Of a DNA stretch of 8,076 bases, positions 6,206 to 8,076 are shown in pieces (within the stretch, counting starts at the first letter, position 1; each line of letters opens with the position of its first letter). The DNA comes from UBA9214 sp964443845 (GTDB lineage: Bacteria > Pseudomonadota > Gammaproteobacteria > UBA9214). A program made the position numbers and the translations under genes. The DNA is taken from contig CAYUFA010000105.1 of the NCBI GenBank assembly GCA_964443845.1, positions 1-8,076 on the forward strand. Reading direction: 5' to 3'. The notes beneath the pieces are model-generated. The model was not told where the DNA came from, did not search any database, and saw nothing but the letters and a program-made list of their open reading frames with translations.

Positions 6206-6244
6206 CTGTTCAGATGCTCCTTAACAAGGTAATGCCCTGCTTGT

Positions 6245-6256
6245 ATACGATCGTAT
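6245..6256. promoter_or_regulatory. Perfect 12-bp palindrome upstream of collagen-like gene
   Basis: ATACGATCGTAT is a perfect palindrome ending 45 bp before the ATG at 6301, a position suited to an operator or regulator binding site for that gene. It may also be chance. No clear -35/-10 pair could be fixed around it. Confidence 0.3.
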
Positions 6257-6300
6257 TGGTTTCAACTACTTGATGATTATCACGTATCTGGAGAAAACTT

Positions 6301-6546
6301 ATGAAATATTCAATACCTTCCGCGCTGCTGATTATGCTGCTCGGGCTGAGTGCTTGAGCTGGCCCAGCTGGACCTAAAGGCGAGACAGGAAATACCGGGA
6401 ATACCGGCTATACGGGCAATACCGGAGCGGCTGGCGATACCGGAGCGACCGGGACCAGTGGAACGACTGGTAGAACAGGCGCCAAAGGCAACACCGGCAC
6501 AGGTAGTGACACAGCCGTTATTATTCAGCCTGCCAGTACCAGGTAA
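6301..6546 (+). pseudogene. Collagen-like (Gly-X-Y) lipoprotein gene with TGA at the lipobox cysteine
   Basis: ATG 6301 has GGAG 8 nt upstream. Codons 1-18 read MKYSIPSALLIMLLGLSA, a lipoprotein signal whose lipobox should end L-S-A-C. Codon 19 (6355-6357) is TGA instead of TGC or TGT. The frame then stays open to TAA at 6544: AGPAGPKGETGNTGNTG and on, 15 consecutive Gly-X-Y triplets rich in Thr and Asn, followed by a short tail GSDTAVIIQPASTR. Known bacterial relatives are small outer-membrane or surface lipoproteins with a cysteine directly before AGPAGP. The Gly-X-Y region would form a collagen-type triple helix. One base change explains the stop, so a nonsense-mutated gene is the simplest view. 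Recoding of the UGA (readthrough or selenocysteine) is an alternative I consider unlikely: I see no canonical bacterial SECIS, only a 5-6-bp hairpin AGCTGG-C-CCAGCT right after the TGA. The repeat frame itself is undamaged. Confidence 0.82.
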
Positions 6547-6576
6547 TCCGACCACGTCAAGCAAGCGGTTGGCCAT

Positions 6577-6607
6577 TGGAAACGGGTTTCTTGGCTGACC
6601 GTTTCCA
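6577..6607. terminator. 9-bp inverted repeat between convergent genes
   Basis: TGGAAACGG (6577-6585) and CCGTTTCCA (6599-6607) pair perfectly around a 13-nt loop, 30 bp after the collagen-like frame. It lies between that plus-strand gene and the minus-strand yqjK-like gene, where a shared terminator would be useful. There is no proper T-tract on either strand, so terminator function is only suggested. Confidence 0.35.
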
Positions 6608-6782
6608 CGTCCTTTGTCACCCGTTTATCTGATGGCACTACTCTTCTGCAGGTTCCTGCGCAATAAGATAGAAGGCAATCCTTTATTAGAACTATTCTCG
6701 TTTATTATTGGTTATCCTGATTTGTTGTTTACGTAACAGTTCCCGGCCAGCTTGACGGAGCCGGTGATTATTGAAACTTCAG

Positions 6783-7079
6783 TTACATCTGGCGCTGACG
6801 CCACTGCGTATGCACCACATTGAACAATTCCCAGGCGGTGAGCAACTGGCCGGCCCAGAGCAAGCGTTTGGAGTTTGACACACGCAAGAGCAGCGAGCCC
6901 CCCGCAATGGCCAGTAGCGGATGCGTGCGCAACGCTTGTCCAAGCGCAAACCCTGCATCCACCCACCGAAAACCTCTTTGCAGTTCTGATGCAACGGAGG
7001 TTATTTCGCTGCGCTGGACCGCAGCCTGCGACACCAGCCACTCGCGGCGTCGCAGTAAATATCCCTTACGCGTACTCAT
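6783..7079 (-). CDS. yqjK: YqjK-like protein
   Basis: A 98-aa basic protein. It starts with an Arg/Lys-rich N-terminus (MSTRKGYLLRRREWLVSQAAVQR) and has a hydrophobic stretch at about 53-66 (HPLLAIAGGSLLLR) and an amphipathic C-terminal part containing LLWAGQLLTAWELF. Length and pattern agree with E. coli YqjK (99 aa), a protein without defined biochemical function. It is the third gene of a yqjD-E-K-like operon: its ATG overlaps the TGA of the yqjE-like gene as ATGA, implying translational coupling. The stop is TAA at 6783-6785. The assignment rests on gene order, size and general composition more than on a strong motif. Confidence 0.75.
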   Translation of the reverse strand: MSTRKGYLLRRREWLVSQAAVQRSEITSVASELQRGFRWVDAGFALGQALRTHPLLAIAGGSLLLRVSNSKRLLWAGQLLTAWELFNVVHTQWRQRQM

Positions 7080-7486
7080 GACCGGGAGACCAGGCGTTCA
7101 CGGTCTTTGTCCAGTTCCGACAAGGTAGTGGAAAACATTCGTGGGCGGGTTTTGTGCTTGTGTCGAATCACCAGGGCAATGCCGGTTCCGATAGTCAGAT
7201 AGAAAACCGCGAATGCAGCCAGCACCGACAGCCGGTGAGTTTCCCAGAATGCCAGTACGACGCATAGGGTCGTCAACAGCAGGCCAAGCCCGAGAAAGAA
7301 CAACGACATCTGTTCGAAGAGGATCATTTCCCGGACCCTGATCCCTTCTTCCTCCAGTTCCGTGGAAAGGATCGCTACCCGGGTGCGCAGGACCTCGGCA
7401 GACGTCGCCAGCAGTTGCCGCAGCGAGGCCAGCAGACCGGACGTCCGGGTGGACGTCGATCGCACCACCGTGTCGTCGCGTGCCAT
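7076..7486 (-). CDS. yqjE: YqjE-like phage holin superfamily III membrane protein
   Basis: A 136-aa protein. The N-terminal part (about 17-57) is an amphipathic helix (LLASLRQLLATSAEVLRTRVAILSTELEEEG). Two transmembrane helices follow, at about 58-80 and 86-107, then a charged C-terminus. This is the layout of PF07332, the YqjE/holin-X family of inner-membrane proteins; the holin name is historical and no lytic role is implied here. E. coli YqjE has 134 aa, very close in length. The ATG lies 4 nt after the TAG stop of the yqjD-like gene, and the stop codon itself contributes to TAGGATC, which may serve as a ribosome binding site. The 3' end overlaps yqjK by 4 nt. Confidence 0.87.
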   Translation of the reverse strand: MARDDTVVRSTSTRTSGLLASLRQLLATSAEVLRTRVAILSTELEEEGIRVREMILFEQMSLFFLGLGLLLTTLCVVLAFWETHRLSVLAAFAVFYLTIGTGIALVIRHKHKTRPRMFSTTLSELDKDRERLVSRS

Positions 7487-7490
7487 GATC

Positions 7491-7802
7491 CTAGCGCCGA
7501 CTGCTGACCATGCCGATTAGTAACCCAATGCCACCTGCAATTGCTATCGACTGCCAGGGATTTTCATGCACGAGCTCATTCGCCGCCCTGGCTGCGGCCC
7601 TGGTCTGGATTACCAGATCGGCTTCCAGCTCATTCAGTTTGCGACGCGCCTCGCGTAGATTTGCTTCGGCCCGCTCGCGCACCGCACCGATTTTTCCGCC
7701 GGTCTCGTTCGCGGTAACCTTGAGCAACTCTTCCGCGTCGTCTATGACCTTCTTGAAATCATCGACCAGTTGATCCCTTGCTGTTTGTGTATTCGTAGCC
7801 AT
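7491..7802 (-). CDS. yqjD: YqjD/ElaB/YgaM family (DUF883) membrane-anchored protein
   Basis: A 103-aa protein. Residues 8-80 form a long charged amphipathic helix (LVDDFKKVIDDAEELLKVTA, RERAEANLREARRKLNELEA). One C-terminal transmembrane segment follows (83-100: PWQSIAIAGGIGLLIGMVSS) with Gly spacing typical of DUF883 and a final SRR. E. coli YqjD (101 aa) anchors in the inner membrane, binds ribosomes and is expressed under RpoS in stationary phase; transfer of that role here is inference. AGGAG lies 6 nt upstream of the ATG. It is the first gene of the yqjD-E-K-like operon, and a near-palindromic site lies about 30-50 bp upstream of the start. Confidence 0.92.
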   Translation of the reverse strand: MATNTQTARDQLVDDFKKVIDDAEELLKVTANETGGKIGAVRERAEANLREARRKLNELEADLVIQTRAAARAANELVHENPWQSIAIAGGIGLLIGMVSSRR

Positions 7803-7830
7803 ACCATACTCCTATGTTTTACCAGGCAAG

Positions 7831-7852
7831 TCGATTCGTCCGGAACAATCGA
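7831..7852. promoter_or_regulatory. 22-bp near-perfect palindrome upstream of the yqjD-like operon
   Basis: The two 11-bp halves (7831-7841 and 7842-7852) are reverse complements at 9 of 11 positions, with TCGATT and AATCGA outer arms and TCCGGA at the centre. It begins 29 bp before the yqjD-like ATG, within the 108-bp gap after the AI-2E family gene. A dimeric regulator site or a leader hairpin are both possible. No T-tract follows. Confidence 0.4.
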
Positions 7853-7910
7853 CGTCGGTAATTCCGATCTGTTTCCGTCCTTGCCGTAAATACGTTCGCG
7901 CTGACACCCA

Positions 7911-8076
7911 TTATTCTCCCAGCAGTTCCGCCACCGGCTTCAGTTGCTCGACATGCTGGGATACTACTTTCATGATGACAATGATCGGAATACTCAGCAG
8001 CATGCCCAGGATTCCCCACAACCAGCCCCAGAACAACAGCGAAATGAATACCGCCGCGGTATTCATTTTGGCGATT
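7911..8076 (-). CDS. AI-2E family (PerM-like) transporter, C-terminal end
   Basis: The frame enters from the right edge and ends with TAA at 7911-7913, giving 54 visible residues. They read NTAAVFISLLFWGWLWGILG, MLLSIPIIVIMKVVSQHVEQ and LKPVAELLGE. This is the highly recognisable C-terminus of PF01594 proteins: a last pair of membrane helices with the FWGWLWG turn, the GxLLxxP motif, then a short cytoplasmic tail. These are multi-pass inner-membrane permeases for which AI-2 export has been shown only in some members; others move ions or have unknown substrates. The start and most of the protein lie outside the window. It is the same strand as the yqjD-like operon, 108 bp upstream. Confidence 0.9.
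   Translation of the reverse strand, partial: IAKMNTAAVFISLLFWGWLWGILGMLLSIPIIVIMKVVSQHVEQLKPVAELLGE

Noticed and set aside
6355..6380. Selenocysteine insertion at the TGA
   Set aside because: The only structure after the TGA is a short stem with a 1-3 nt loop, unlike a bacterial SECIS with an apical loop at proper distance. Sec at a lipidation site is not an established arrangement. Kept only as a testable alternative.
6350..6598. 82-codon plus-strand frame with IPxIPER repeats
   Set aside because: The repeats are a frame-shifted reading of the Gly-X-Y codons; the ribosome binding site and signal sequence belong to the frame starting at 6301.
1..8076. CRISPR arrays, tRNA or rRNA genes
   Set aside because: No regularly spaced repeats, cloverleaf-like sequences or rRNA motifs were seen in reading the window.

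Overview
The window looks like the chromosome of a beta- or gammaproteobacterium. The evidence is a three-gene membrane cassette matching Escherichia coli yqjD-yqjE-yqjK in order, size and spacing, proteobacterial REC-PAS-GGDEF signalling, an RcnB-like periplasmic protein, an IS5-type element and degenerate repeats around a CCCGC-GAAA-GCGGG-type core. Species cannot be named from this sequence. TGA closes several intact genes (RcnB-like gene, yqjE-like gene, 113-aa gene), so TGA is a normal stop codon here.

Left part (1-3066), all minus strand: the N-terminal 216 codons of an alpha-glucan phosphorylase running off the left edge, preceded by a 580-aa REC-PAS-PAS-GGDEF protein whose GGDEF catalytic site is degenerate while its I-site is kept, preceded by a secreted 152-aa protein with a His/Asp-rich tail.

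Middle part (3067-6600) is accessory and partly decayed. It holds a 600-bp stretch with no convincing gene, a conserved-looking 113-aa protein, and an IS5-family element of about 833 bp between CTAG copies whose transposase has three frame lesions and a lost catalytic Asp. Next come an intact secreted RcnB-like gene, a possible 23-aa one-helix membrane peptide, an ABC-ATPase fragment that stops just before its Walker A motif, and a degenerate inverted-repeat element. The last item is a collagen-like (Gly-X-Y) lipoprotein gene in which a TGA occupies exactly the lipobox cysteine codon.

Right part (6783-8076), all minus strand: a tight yqjD-yqjE-yqjK-like operon (4-nt gap, then ATGA overlap), typical of envelope/stress-associated inner-membrane proteins, preceded by a near-palindromic site and by the C-terminal 54 codons of an AI-2E family (PerM-like) membrane protein that enters from the right edge.

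The most interesting item is the TGA-at-lipobox collagen-like gene. The degenerate GGDEF with an intact I-site (a probable c-di-GMP sensor) and the cluster of broken elements around 4.1-6.5 kb come next. I did not find a multi-gene system that is clearly new.
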